A stretch of 64,000 bases of DNA, from assembly GCA_964369605.1 (NCBI GenBank), contig CAYJFD010000008.1:1-64000 (forward strand), written 5' to 3'. The translations under genes and the position numbers were made by a program. The notes under the pieces were generated by a model that searched no databases, had not been told where the DNA came from, and saw only the letters and a program-made list of their open reading frames with translations. This document shows positions 37,287 through 45,524 of the stretch, in pieces. Each line of letters begins with the position of its first letter. Within the stretch, counting starts at the first letter, position 1. The stretch comes from CAYJFD01 sp964369605 (GTDB lineage Bacteria; Bacteroidota; Bacteroidia; Bacteroidales; UBA932).

Positions 37287-37853
37287 ATGAAATCCAAAAT
37301 TAGAAAAGAAATAGCAGCCCTGAAAAAGGAGCACACTAAGGAATGGAAGGAGCAGGCCTCCTCTTGTATTGCATCGAAGGTGCTTGAACTACAAGAATAT
37401 AAGCAAGCATCCACTATTCTTCTTTACTTTGCTCTTAGTGATGAGGTTCAAACTCTTGAGCTAATCAAGAGTCAATATCACACAAAGCGCATCGCTCTCC
37501 CACTAGTCGTTGGCGATCAACTAGCACTAAAACTCTATGATCCTCAGAAACTTGTTCCAGGTTACAAAGGTATACTAGAGCCAAGTGCAGAGGCAGAGGA
37601 TATTGCGCCAGCTGATATCGATCTAGCTCTCATTCCTGGTGTTGCATTTGATCACAAATGCAATAGATTAGGAAGAGGTGGAGGATTCTATGACAGGCTC
37701 ATACCTCAGCTCAAGTGTCCACTTGTTGGATTAGCCTATAATTTTCAAATAATAACTCAAGTCCCTTGTGAGTCATTTGATAGACCACTTCACAAGGTAA
37801 TAAGCGAAGAAATAATATGCCAAGAACAGCCTTCATACTTGCAGCAGGTTTAG
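37287..37853 (+). CDS. 5-formyltetrahydrofolate cyclo-ligase
   Basis: A 188-residue MTHFS/YgfA family enzyme that converts 5-formyl-THF to methenyl-THF using ATP. The N-terminus KSKIRKEIAALKKEHTKEW, the central LALKLYDPQKLVPGYKGILE, and the signature GRGGGFYDRLI (with PGVAFDHKCNRLGRG before it) are diagnostic. The 3' end overlaps the next gene by 37 nt, so the two are translationally coupled. Pairing with a MurU-like enzyme looks like operon packing, not pathway linkage. Confidence 0.93.
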   Translation: MKSKIRKEIAALKKEHTKEWKEQASSCIASKVLELQEYKQASTILLYFALSDEVQTLELIKSQYHTKRIALPLVVGDQLALKLYDPQKLVPGYKGILEPSAEAEDIAPADIDLALIPGVAFDHKCNRLGRGGGFYDRLIPQLKCPLVGLAYNFQIITQVPCESFDRPLHKVISEEIICQEQPSYLQQV

Positions 37854-38641
37854 GGACAAGATTAAAGCCCCTAACTGATAATATGCCTAAAGCTCTTCTT
37901 CCATACAAGGGAGAGCCTCTTCTTAAAAGCCTTATACTTAAATTAAAAAATGCAGGCTTTGAAAGAATTATTGTAAATGTCCATCATCACGCAGAGATGA
38001 TAGAAAATTATCTGAGCAGAAATAATAATTTTGATGTAGAGATAATTATTTCAGACGAAAAAGATCTTCTTCTAGACACAGGAGGAGCGATAAAACATAT
38101 AGCTTCATATTTTGATAAGGACGAACAAGAGCCCTTCCTAGTACATAACTGCGATATGGTATCAGATATAGATTTAAGACTTGTATATGAGTGTCATATT
38201 GAAGACGACGCCGTTTCTAGTCTTATCGTAAGCAAAAGAGAAAGCTCACGCTATCTGCTTTTTGACTACCAAATGCGCCTATGCGGATGGGTCAATACCA
38301 AGACAGGAGAAGTTAAAAGCCCCTACCCTCAAATGAACTTTATGCCAGTATCTGAGCTAACTCAACGCTATACAGCTCTAGCCTTTAACGGCATTCATAT
38401 TATATCACCTAAAATCTTCCCTCTAATGGAAAGATGGGGAAGTAAATTTTCAATTATTGATTTCTATATTAATAATGCGCATAGAGAAATCATCAGATCT
38501 TGGCGTGCACCTGGCAAATTACGATTTAATGATGTAGGAAAGAATCCTAAAGACTTTGAATCAGAGTCTTTAATTCCTGTCTCTGTTGCTCAGGAAGGTG
38601 ATCATACTGAAATACCGAAAATCCTTTTGCGCCGCTCTTAA
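37817..38641 (+). CDS. MurU-like nucleotidyltransferase (MurNAc-1-phosphate uridylyltransferase candidate)
   Basis: A 274-residue sugar-1-phosphate nucleotidyltransferase. The N-terminus FILAAGLGTRLKPLTDNMPK carries the G-x-G-T-R-x-P-x-T-x-x-x-P-K nucleotide motif; VHNCDMVSDIDL carries the metal aspartate. Its size and sequence style match MurU, which makes UDP-MurNAc in the peptidoglycan-recycling route with AmgK kinase. An AmgK-like kinase fused to RapZ lies 1.8 kb away (40395-41798), supporting this reading. Another nucleotidyltransferase specificity is possible. The 3' end overlaps the convergent gene by 95 nt. Confidence 0.75.
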   Translation: MPRTAFILAAGLGTRLKPLTDNMPKALLPYKGEPLLKSLILKLKNAGFERIIVNVHHHAEMIENYLSRNNNFDVEIIISDEKDLLLDTGGAIKHIASYFDKDEQEPFLVHNCDMVSDIDLRLVYECHIEDDAVSSLIVSKRESSRYLLFDYQMRLCGWVNTKTGEVKSPYPQMNFMPVSELTQRYTALAFNGIHIISPKIFPLMERWGSKFSIIDFYINNAHREIIRSWRAPGKLRFNDVGKNPKDFESESLIPVSVAQEGDHTEIPKILLRRS

Positions 38642-39599
38642 TAGCTACTTTGATAGCTTCTGATAAAGAGAAATCTGGAGTTCCCTGATAATCTGGCATA
38701 TATAATCCTATATATATATTGTCAGGGCACTTTGAATCTCTTACACATTCTTTTACACAGTTCGATATCCACTCAAGGTCGCCATAGTAAAATCCATTAT
38801 AAATCATAGGGAAAGCCATATCAAGTTCCCACTCTCCCCAGTCTTGATACACCATTCTCCTTGACATCCCAGGAGTTGGAAAAGGAGAAGCCGAAATAAC
38901 CTTATCATAAGAGTGAGCTAGTTCTCCTATCGCCTTAGCTATATCATTTACCTTGTCCATTCTAAACTGGTGCCACTTTTCATCATAAGGCACACCTGTT
39001 TTATGCTCCTGCTCAGAAAAATTATTTTGCGGATTATAGCCATATTCCTTTTCAAAAGCCTCTATCATCATCGGATGATAACCATAGTCCCATTTAGGGT
39101 AAATTTTGTCTTGGACTATTCCATAATGATCCCACAGTGATGTTGGAAGTACGGCGTCCACATACCTACAATAATCCAAACTTATTCCACTTAGTCCCTC
39201 AATACTAATCACGCCTTCCATATATTCTAAAATCTCTTCCTTTACCTCAGGTATAATAGGGTTTAAAAATTTATAATAATCGACATAGGCCTTTTCTTCA
39301 CTCATAGACTCTCCTAATCGATTATAATCTAACCACTCTGGGTGCTCAGCAGCTATATCACGATTATTCATAATCCAAAGCCAAGCGTGTATTTCTATTC
39401 CATATTTTTGTGCTATGGGTATTACCTGCTGATACCTTTCTTTAGTCGCTCCCATTAAAACCCCAGTTATACCTACATCCTCTAATTCAGCAAAATATGC
39501 ATCCCAGTCTCTATCATTCCCTCCAGTCCATGTCCAAAATTTAGGTTGAGCATTCAATACAGAGGAAAGGAAGATCAGCAGTAGAAATATTTTTTTCAT
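38547..39599 (-). CDS. Secreted GHL10-like putative glycoside hydrolase
   Basis: A 350-residue secreted protein (signal peptide MKKIFLLLIFLSSVLNA). The sequence fits a TIM barrel of the GHL10/DUF187-like group: GITGVLMGATKERYQQVIPI, IEIHAWLWIMNN, GLSGISLDYCRYVD, VISASPFPTP, MAFPMIYNGFYYGDL and GAKGFSVFQYDHLP. SLDYCRYVD and MAFPMIY hold acidic and aromatic residues expected at the sugar site. No substrate can be named. It runs convergently with the MurU-like gene with a 95-nt coding overlap and is divergent from a CBM9-like gene, suggesting a small glycan-use pair. Confidence 0.72.
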   Translation of the reverse strand: MKKIFLLLIFLSSVLNAQPKFWTWTGGNDRDWDAYFAELEDVGITGVLMGATKERYQQVIPIAQKYGIEIHAWLWIMNNRDIAAEHPEWLDYNRLGESMSEEKAYVDYYKFLNPIIPEVKEEILEYMEGVISIEGLSGISLDYCRYVDAVLPTSLWDHYGIVQDKIYPKWDYGYHPMMIEAFEKEYGYNPQNNFSEQEHKTGVPYDEKWHQFRMDKVNDIAKAIGELAHSYDKVISASPFPTPGMSRRMVYQDWGEWELDMAFPMIYNGFYYGDLEWISNCVKECVRDSKCPDNIYIGLYMPDYQGTPDFSLSEAIKVAIKSGAKGFSVFQYDHLPEQQRQELKTLIQSL

Positions 39600-39637
39600 A
39601 TAATTATAATGTTTAATTTTGTTAAAAATAGTAAAAA

Positions 39638-40420
39638 ATGAAGATAGTAAAGATATTTTTCGCAGTTTTTATAGCTCTTTCGAGCAATATCGTAGCATAC
39701 TCCCAGTCGCCTCTAGAGTATAAATGTTTGTCTACTAATCTGAAAATCACCATAGATGGGGATATTACAGATCAAGAGTGGAGTGCTGCAAGTTGGACTA
39801 GTTACTTTGTTGATATCCAGGGAGACAAGATGCCTGAGCCGTCATTAAAAACGAGAATAAAACTACTTTATGACAGAGAATATCTATACATCGCTGCAGA
39901 ACTAGAAGAACCATATATTACAGCTAATAGGACACTTAGAGATGATACCTTATACTTTGACAATGATTTTGAAGTATTTATAGATACTGACGCAGACAGC
40001 AGAAACTACCTTGAATTTGAGATTAATGCTTTTGGAACAGAATGGGATTTACTTATGCCAAAACCCTATAGCGAAGGTGGTAGAAATGATAACAGCTTTG
40101 ATTTCAAAAAGCTACAAACTGCCATAAAGATCTACGGGACCTTAAATGATAGTACTGATATTGACCAAAAGTGGACTTTAGAGCTAGCCTTCCCTATCGA
40201 TGAGATATTATCAGTCAGCGATAAAGAAGAGCACTATAAATCTGGAACTCTTCAGCCTTGGATGATTAATTTTTCAAGGGTAGAATGGCTCGATAAAGAT
40301 GCACCTCGTAAATTTGGCTATGAAGAAAACTGGGTATGGTCACCTATAGGAGAAATAAATATGCACATCCCTTCTAGATGGGGAAAAATAATATTTATTC
40401 CCCAGGATAAGAATCTTTAA
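39638..40420 (+). CDS. Secreted CBM9-like protein
   Basis: A 260-residue protein with a signal peptide (MKIVKIFFAVFIALSSNIVA then YS). It has a carbohydrate-binding family 9-like domain over nearly its full length: ITIDGDITDQEWSAASW, TRIKLLYDREYLYIAAELEE, DNDFEVFIDTDADSRNYLEF, and WTLELAFP. Such proteins in Bacteroidetes accompany glycoside hydrolases; here the divergent GHL10-like gene begins 38 nt away. A -7 box TAATTTTG is at 39614-39621, giving a short leader. Its stop overlaps the end of the AmgK-RapZ gene by 26 nt. Confidence 0.82.
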   Translation: MKIVKIFFAVFIALSSNIVAYSQSPLEYKCLSTNLKITIDGDITDQEWSAASWTSYFVDIQGDKMPEPSLKTRIKLLYDREYLYIAAELEEPYITANRTLRDDTLYFDNDFEVFIDTDADSRNYLEFEINAFGTEWDLLMPKPYSEGGRNDNSFDFKKLQTAIKIYGTLNDSTDIDQKWTLELAFPIDEILSVSDKEEHYKSGTLQPWMINFSRVEWLDKDAPRKFGYEENWVWSPIGEINMHIPSRWGKIIFIPQDKNL

Positions 40421-41798
40421 TCCCTTGTTCTCGGTGTTCAAGTTCCAGTCTTAGCTTCGGATACTTATTTTTTAAATACTCAAAAAGATGGTCTGCACAG
40501 TATACTGAGCGATGCCTTCCTCCTGTGCATCCAAAATTAAACATTAGGTCTGTGAAGTTTCTTTTGAGGTAGGATTCAATATGCCTATCAGCAAGAGAAA
40601 ATATATTGTCGAGGTAAAGCTGCACCTCACCTTGGTCTTCGAGAAAATCTATCACTGATCTATCCCTTCCTGTTAGTAGCTTATACTCTGAATAGCGACC
40701 AGGATTATGAAGTCCCCTACAGTCAAATGCATAACCTCCCCCATTTCCTGAAGGATCAAAAGGTATTCCATTTTTGTAAGCAAAGCTTGAAATCCTAATC
40801 GTTAGGCCTTTCTTCTCTACATTGTTAGGTATTGCGAAGCTATCTTTCTGTACTAGCAGATTAATTATATTTGAAAGCGTAGGATACTTATCTTCAAGGG
40901 TATCTAAGATATCCTTTACATTTTTCAGTCCGTAAGGTATACTTTGAATAAAATGACTTTTCTTTTCATATAAGCCTCTAAAACCATAAGCTCCTAGTGT
41001 TTGTAGGGCTCTAAATAAAGCAAATACCTTAAGTTCTTCATTAAATTTCTTTGTATCTACTTGTATATATTTACTTAGCTGGGATAAATATATGGTTATT
41101 AATTCTTCTCTTTGTTCTGTGGTAAAATTAGCTTTTGCTTGATAAATAAATGAGGCAAGATCATAGTGAACAGGTCCCTTTCTTGCACCTTGAAAATCTA
41201 TAAAATATGGCTCATTATTTTTTATCATTATATTCCTTGATTGAAAGTCTCTGTAATGAAATCCTAGTGGTTTAGATGCCAGAAGATTTTTAGCTATTTT
41301 TTCAAAGTCTTCTGCTAGCTGAAATTCATTGAAGCTTATGTTTGTATGTTTAAGAAAGGAATATTTGAAATAATTAAGATCAAATTCTATGGTTCGTTTA
41401 TTGAACTCTTGCTGTGGATAACACTGATTTACATCTAAACTATTAAGGGTTAGACACTGAATATCTGGAAGTTTAGAAATTGATTGTTGTACTAATTCCC
41501 AGTTAGTTAAATTTTCAAATAATGACTCTGAGCCCAAGTCTTCCTGTAGGTAGAAGCGTTCGCTTAAATCCACGGCGTAGACTCTTGGTACTGGGATTCC
41601 CTGCTCCGACATTGCCTTGGCAATAGCAAAAAAAGCTCTATTTTCTTCTACGTCAGAATTTACTGTTCCTATTACAGTAAAACCTGATTCCGCCTCTAGT
41701 CTATAGTATTTTCTATTGCTTCCTGAGGGTGATAATTCAAGGATATCTATCCACTTTTCGCTAAATGTATGGTTAAAAAGCTCTACAAGTTCTTTCAT
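40395..41798 (-). CDS. AmgK-like sugar kinase fused to a RapZ C-terminal domain
   Basis: A 467-residue two-domain protein. Residues 1 to about 300 are an aminoglycoside-phosphotransferase fold: catalytic loop FHYRDFQSRNIMI (HxDxxxxN pattern) and FIDFQGARKGPVHYDLAS. From about residue 320 to the end is the RapZ C-terminal domain: FDCRGLHNPGRYSEYK, LTGRDRSVIDFL, and FGCTGGRHRSVYCADHL. In Proteobacteria AmgK phosphorylates MurNAc/GlcNAc, and the RapZ C-terminus senses glucosamine-6-phosphate. The fusion suggests a recycling kinase tied to an amino-sugar sensor. The RapZ ATPase N-domain is absent. The promoter is divergent with the porin gene. Confidence 0.85.
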   Translation of the reverse strand: MKELVELFNHTFSEKWIDILELSPSGSNRKYYRLEAESGFTVIGTVNSDVEENRAFFAIAKAMSEQGIPVPRVYAVDLSERFYLQEDLGSESLFENLTNWELVQQSISKLPDIQCLTLNSLDVNQCYPQQEFNKRTIEFDLNYFKYSFLKHTNISFNEFQLAEDFEKIAKNLLASKPLGFHYRDFQSRNIMIKNNEPYFIDFQGARKGPVHYDLASFIYQAKANFTTEQREELITIYLSQLSKYIQVDTKKFNEELKVFALFRALQTLGAYGFRGLYEKKSHFIQSIPYGLKNVKDILDTLEDKYPTLSNIINLLVQKDSFAIPNNVEKKGLTIRISSFAYKNGIPFDPSGNGGGYAFDCRGLHNPGRYSEYKLLTGRDRSVIDFLEDQGEVQLYLDNIFSLADRHIESYLKRNFTDLMFNFGCTGGRHRSVYCADHLFEYLKNKYPKLRLELEHREQGIKDSYPGE

Positions 41799-41814
41799 GG
41801 TAAATTTTTATAAG

Positions 41815-41841
41815 CAAAGTTAAGAAATATTTTTATCTTTG
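41815..41841. promoter_or_regulatory. Divergent promoters (AmgK-RapZ / porin)
   Basis: A minus-strand TAACTTTG (reverse complement at 41815-41822) and a plus-strand TATCTTTG (41834-41841) stand back to back, 11 bases apart. The plus box ends 6 nt before the porin ATG. Confidence 0.6.
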
Positions 41842-41847
41842 TAGCTT

Positions 41848-44364
41848 ATGATGAACAAGCGCGTACAGATAATATTACTTCTTCTTAGCTGCCTAACTTT
41901 TATTGTTGTGGGTAGGCCTTCTGGTAGCGATATAGCTCTGGGACATCTTCTTATTCAAGATAGCAGTAAAACTAGTGGTTCTTCACGAGCTGCTAATGAA
42001 AATCAGTCACATAGAAATCGAAGTGCTGAAGAAGCAAGTACGCCAATCCAAGATAGTTTATTAAGAGATACAACTCTAATTGATAGTACATTAGTTGACT
42101 CTCTTGCAGTGCCTGTGCCTACACTTAGAGATACACTTAGAGAGATGAATCTTTTTACATTCTCAACTATAGAATCTCTGGATGATAGCCTTAGGATCAG
42201 GGACAGTATAGCTAGAATTATAGTATATTCTGAGCAGGAACTAAGGAAAATGCGTAGGGATAGCATTTCTTATATTAAAGATAGTATCAAAGCAAGAAAA
42301 GATAGTATTCGTTTAGCTGCTCCTAGGGTGTTAAATACTTACGCAGTAGCTGATTCAATGCACTTTAAAAGAATAATCTCATGGAAGGTTCCAGGTAGGG
42401 TGAACGAACTGGAACAAATAGCTCTAGATACGACTTTTAGGGACTGGCAAACAGAATATCCTTTTCAAAAAAAGGATATAGATGCTGTTTACTTGGGAGT
42501 TATCGGATCAGCAGCTCAAAGTGCAAACTTTTTCAAGAGAGAAAACCAAGAGAATTTTTATGCATTTACACCCTACAATACATACTCATACGATCCTTCT
42601 AATGTTCCTTTTCTAAATACAAAAGGACCTTATACTGAACTTGCATACTGGGGAACACTTTTTGCCTTCAAGGATAAAGAGGAGTCAAGTATGAAGTTTC
42701 TACATTCTCAAAATGTAACTCCTGAGCTAAATTTTACTTTTTTATATGAGCAGTTTGGAGCAAAGGGGCTTCTTACTAATGAAGCTACTGATAGTAGAAG
42801 TACCGTGATTAACACTAACTACTTAGGTGAGAGATATGTTTTAAATGCTGGTTACATCAGACATTCTATTAATCGTAATGAGAATGGTGGTATGACAGAT
42901 ACCAAATGGCTTAGAGATACCATAGTAGACGCTAAAACTATACCTGTTCACTTGAGTGATGCCTCAAATGAATATACTAAGAATACCTTTTTCTTAAAAC
43001 ACTCTTATGCCTTCCCTCTTGATTTCAATAAAAATGATACGCTTAGCTTAGAACTTATAGATACAACTCAGACAAAAGTAGCAGAGTCGAAACCTACAAA
43101 TAATCAGGCAGGTGGCGCTAGCGGGAATCCTGGAGATAATAAGGCTACAGCATTTATTGACAGTAACTACGTAGATATTAATGAGGTTCCAAGTATATTT
43201 TTTGGGCATAATTCTGAATACACTACTTACTCTAAAAAATATGTAGATAACATAGCCCTTGGTGATACAACAGCTAGGAAATTCTATAATGATCAGTTCT
43301 ATATTAACCCTCTATACTCTAACGATTCTATCAGTCAAAGAGTTCTGGATAATAATGTGTATGTAAGAATTCAACCCTGGATCTCAGATGCCTTAGTATC
43401 AAGAATAGATATGGGAGTAGGCCACGAATTTGTTAGTACTTATAGTTTTAATCCTACTATGTTTTTAAGCGGACATAGTAATGTGAATCATAATAACCTC
43501 TATACCTACGCTGGTGCTGGGGGTAAATTCAGAAAATACATTTCCTGGTCAGCTTATGCAGATTACTATTTTGCAGGATATAAGCAGAATGATTTTGAGT
43601 TTAAAGGTGATATCAAGTTAGCCTTCTTCCCATTTAAAGATAAAAGCGAAGGAGTGTACTTATTTGGTAAGCTCCAGAGTACTCTTAAAAGGCCTGACTG
43701 GTTCGCAAATCACTACTTTTCAAATCACTACGCCTGGGAAAATAACTTCAGCAAGGAAGCTAGAACTAACATAGAAGCAAAATTAGATATTCCAAAATGG
43801 AAGATGTCAGCACACTTTGGATACTCATTAATTAATAACCACGTATACTACGATAGCCTAAGTATCATTCGCCAGACTGCAGAAAATCTTAGTGTAATGA
43901 GTCTCTCGGTAAAAAAAGATTTTAGATTATGGTATCTAAATCTTGATCACGAGCTTCTTTTTCAATTAAGTTCAAACCAAGAGATAATTCCGTTACCCTT
44001 ACTAACAGCTAGACTTAAATACTACTTTGAATTTGAAGCCGTTAAGGATGCTCTATGGGTTCAATTTGGCGCAAATGCCATATTCAACACTCAATACTAT
44101 GCCCCTGCATATAATCCAGCAGTTGGTGTATTTTATGCTCAAAGGGAAGAGATGAGTGGAAATTTTCCATACATAGATATCTTCCTAAATTTTCAGTGGC
44201 AACAAGTAAACCTTTTCCTTAAGGTAACAAATATGGGACACAAGTCTTTTAACCTTGATTACGTATCTGCACATCAATATATGAGACCAAACTTAGGTTT
44301 CAAATTAGGAGTTCACTGGCCATTCTTCACCCAAGGGAAAGAGAATAAAACAGTAAAACGCTAG
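41848..44364 (+). CDS. Putative outer-membrane porin (Bacteroidetes putative porin family)
   Basis: An 838-residue protein with a signal peptide (residues 1-22), a low-complexity linker rich in D, S and R to about residue 150, then a long beta-rich barrel region. Segments such as NTKGPYTELAYWGTLFAFKD, FTFLYEQFGAKGLLTNEATD and GYIRHSINRNENGG fit the Bacteroidetes 'putative porin' family (PF14121 type). Its role would be diffusion of small solutes or glycans across the outer membrane. It is followed after 32 nt by a lytic transglycosylase gene with its own -7 box. Confidence 0.75.
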   Translation: MMNKRVQIILLLLSCLTFIVVGRPSGSDIALGHLLIQDSSKTSGSSRAANENQSHRNRSAEEASTPIQDSLLRDTTLIDSTLVDSLAVPVPTLRDTLREMNLFTFSTIESLDDSLRIRDSIARIIVYSEQELRKMRRDSISYIKDSIKARKDSIRLAAPRVLNTYAVADSMHFKRIISWKVPGRVNELEQIALDTTFRDWQTEYPFQKKDIDAVYLGVIGSAAQSANFFKRENQENFYAFTPYNTYSYDPSNVPFLNTKGPYTELAYWGTLFAFKDKEESSMKFLHSQNVTPELNFTFLYEQFGAKGLLTNEATDSRSTVINTNYLGERYVLNAGYIRHSINRNENGGMTDTKWLRDTIVDAKTIPVHLSDASNEYTKNTFFLKHSYAFPLDFNKNDTLSLELIDTTQTKVAESKPTNNQAGGASGNPGDNKATAFIDSNYVDINEVPSIFFGHNSEYTTYSKKYVDNIALGDTTARKFYNDQFYINPLYSNDSISQRVLDNNVYVRIQPWISDALVSRIDMGVGHEFVSTYSFNPTMFLSGHSNVNHNNLYTYAGAGGKFRKYISWSAYADYYFAGYKQNDFEFKGDIKLAFFPFKDKSEGVYLFGKLQSTLKRPDWFANHYFSNHYAWENNFSKEARTNIEAKLDIPKWKMSAHFGYSLINNHVYYDSLSIIRQTAENLSVMSLSVKKDFRLWYLNLDHELLFQLSSNQEIIPLPLLTARLKYYFEFEAVKDALWVQFGANAIFNTQYYAPAYNPAVGVFYAQREEMSGNFPYIDIFLNFQWQQVNLFLKVTNMGHKSFNLDYVSAHQYMRPNLGFKLGVHWPFFTQGKENKTVKR

Positions 44365-44383
44365 AGCTTTAAATTAAATTGTA

Positions 44384-44391
44384 TATATTTG
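44384..44391 (+). promoter_or_regulatory. -7 box of the lytic transglycosylase gene
   Basis: TATATTTG ends 5 nt before the ATG at 44397. It excludes the upstream in-frame TTG at 44379 as the start. Confidence 0.5.
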
Positions 44392-44396
44392 TGATT

Positions 44397-45452
44397 ATGA
44401 AAGGTTCATTGAAGCCAATATTGATCATACTTTCCTCGATTACACTTTTCCTTCTTGTTAGCCTATTATTACGCACCACTAAAGAAAAAGTTCCACAAAT
44501 ACAAAGCTATCAATTAAAAGAAGAGGGTGATAGTCTATACGTGTATATTAATCTCTCGAGGAATATTTATTCAAGTACAGAGTCAGGTTATCCTACAGGT
44601 TTTTGCTACCAAATATTAAAAAAATATTCTAAAGATAGAGAACTTAAACTTAAGATTATCTCTCCTTTTGAAAAATTAGATAGCGCTATTTTTAAGGATA
44701 GCTTAGATTTTATTATGATTTCTACTAAGGATTTATTATTTTCTCAAGGTCCTATTAATGGCTATATGAATGAGAAACTACTTGAGAAATATCACGTTAT
44801 GTCATATAACCCTAAGCAGCTTACAGACTTTAGAAGATGGTTTAATGAATATAAGGAATCAGAAAAGTACGAAGATCTACGAGATAAATATCTCACTAAT
44901 TACAATATATACTCGCCCCAAAATATCAATAACCCGAAATTATCCCCATACGACGATATAATTAAGAAGTACTCAGACACTCTTAAGTGGGACTGGAAGT
45001 TACTTGCAGCACTTATATACCAGGAATCAAAATTTACTATTAATGCTAGTTCAAGAAAGGATGCCTGTGGTTTAATGCAAATACTTAGCACTACTGCAGC
45101 ACATTATGATATACACGATCTATTTGACCCTGAAAGTAATATCTTAGCAGGTGTAAGTCATTTGGCATATCTTCAAGAGCTTATGCGTAGAGTCGGAGTG
45201 CAAGAGGAAGATTTAATAGATTTCACTCTTGCCGCCTATAATGCTGGTCAAGGTAGGATAATGCAGTGCCGAAGACTAACTGAGCTACTTGGTAAGGACA
45301 AGAATAGTTGGACTGATGTATCCTCTTGCATACCTCTTATGAGCAAAAGAGAATATTATTCAAATCCAGAATATAAGATTAGCTACTTCCAAGGAAGGGA
45401 AACTATTAAGTATGTAGATAGAATCTATGAGCTATACTTTAATCTCGAGTAA
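44397..45452 (+). CDS. Membrane-bound lytic murein transglycosylase, MltF-like
   Basis: A 351-residue protein with an N-terminal membrane anchor (LKPILIILSSITLFLLVSLL). It has a degenerate solute-binding-like domain (about residues 50-170) and a C-terminal SLT goose-lysozyme domain: WKLLAALIYQESKFTINASS (catalytic glutamate in YQESKF), KDACGLMQILSTTA and FTLAAYNAGQGRI. This is the MltF arrangement. It cleaves peptidoglycan to 1,6-anhydro-MurNAc products, which the nearby AmgK/MurU-type enzymes could help recycle. Start chosen from the promoter position. Confidence 0.88.
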   Translation: MKGSLKPILIILSSITLFLLVSLLLRTTKEKVPQIQSYQLKEEGDSLYVYINLSRNIYSSTESGYPTGFCYQILKKYSKDRELKLKIISPFEKLDSAIFKDSLDFIMISTKDLLFSQGPINGYMNEKLLEKYHVMSYNPKQLTDFRRWFNEYKESEKYEDLRDKYLTNYNIYSPQNINNPKLSPYDDIIKKYSDTLKWDWKLLAALIYQESKFTINASSRKDACGLMQILSTTAAHYDIHDLFDPESNILAGVSHLAYLQELMRRVGVQEEDLIDFTLAAYNAGQGRIMQCRRLTELLGKDKNSWTDVSSCIPLMSKREYYSNPEYKISYFQGRETIKYVDRIYELYFNLE

Positions 45453-45524
45453 TTTGTAATCAATACCCTACTTCTTCAGTAAGTATAGCTCCTTAATTTA
45501 ATAGATCGTTTTAACTATACACGC

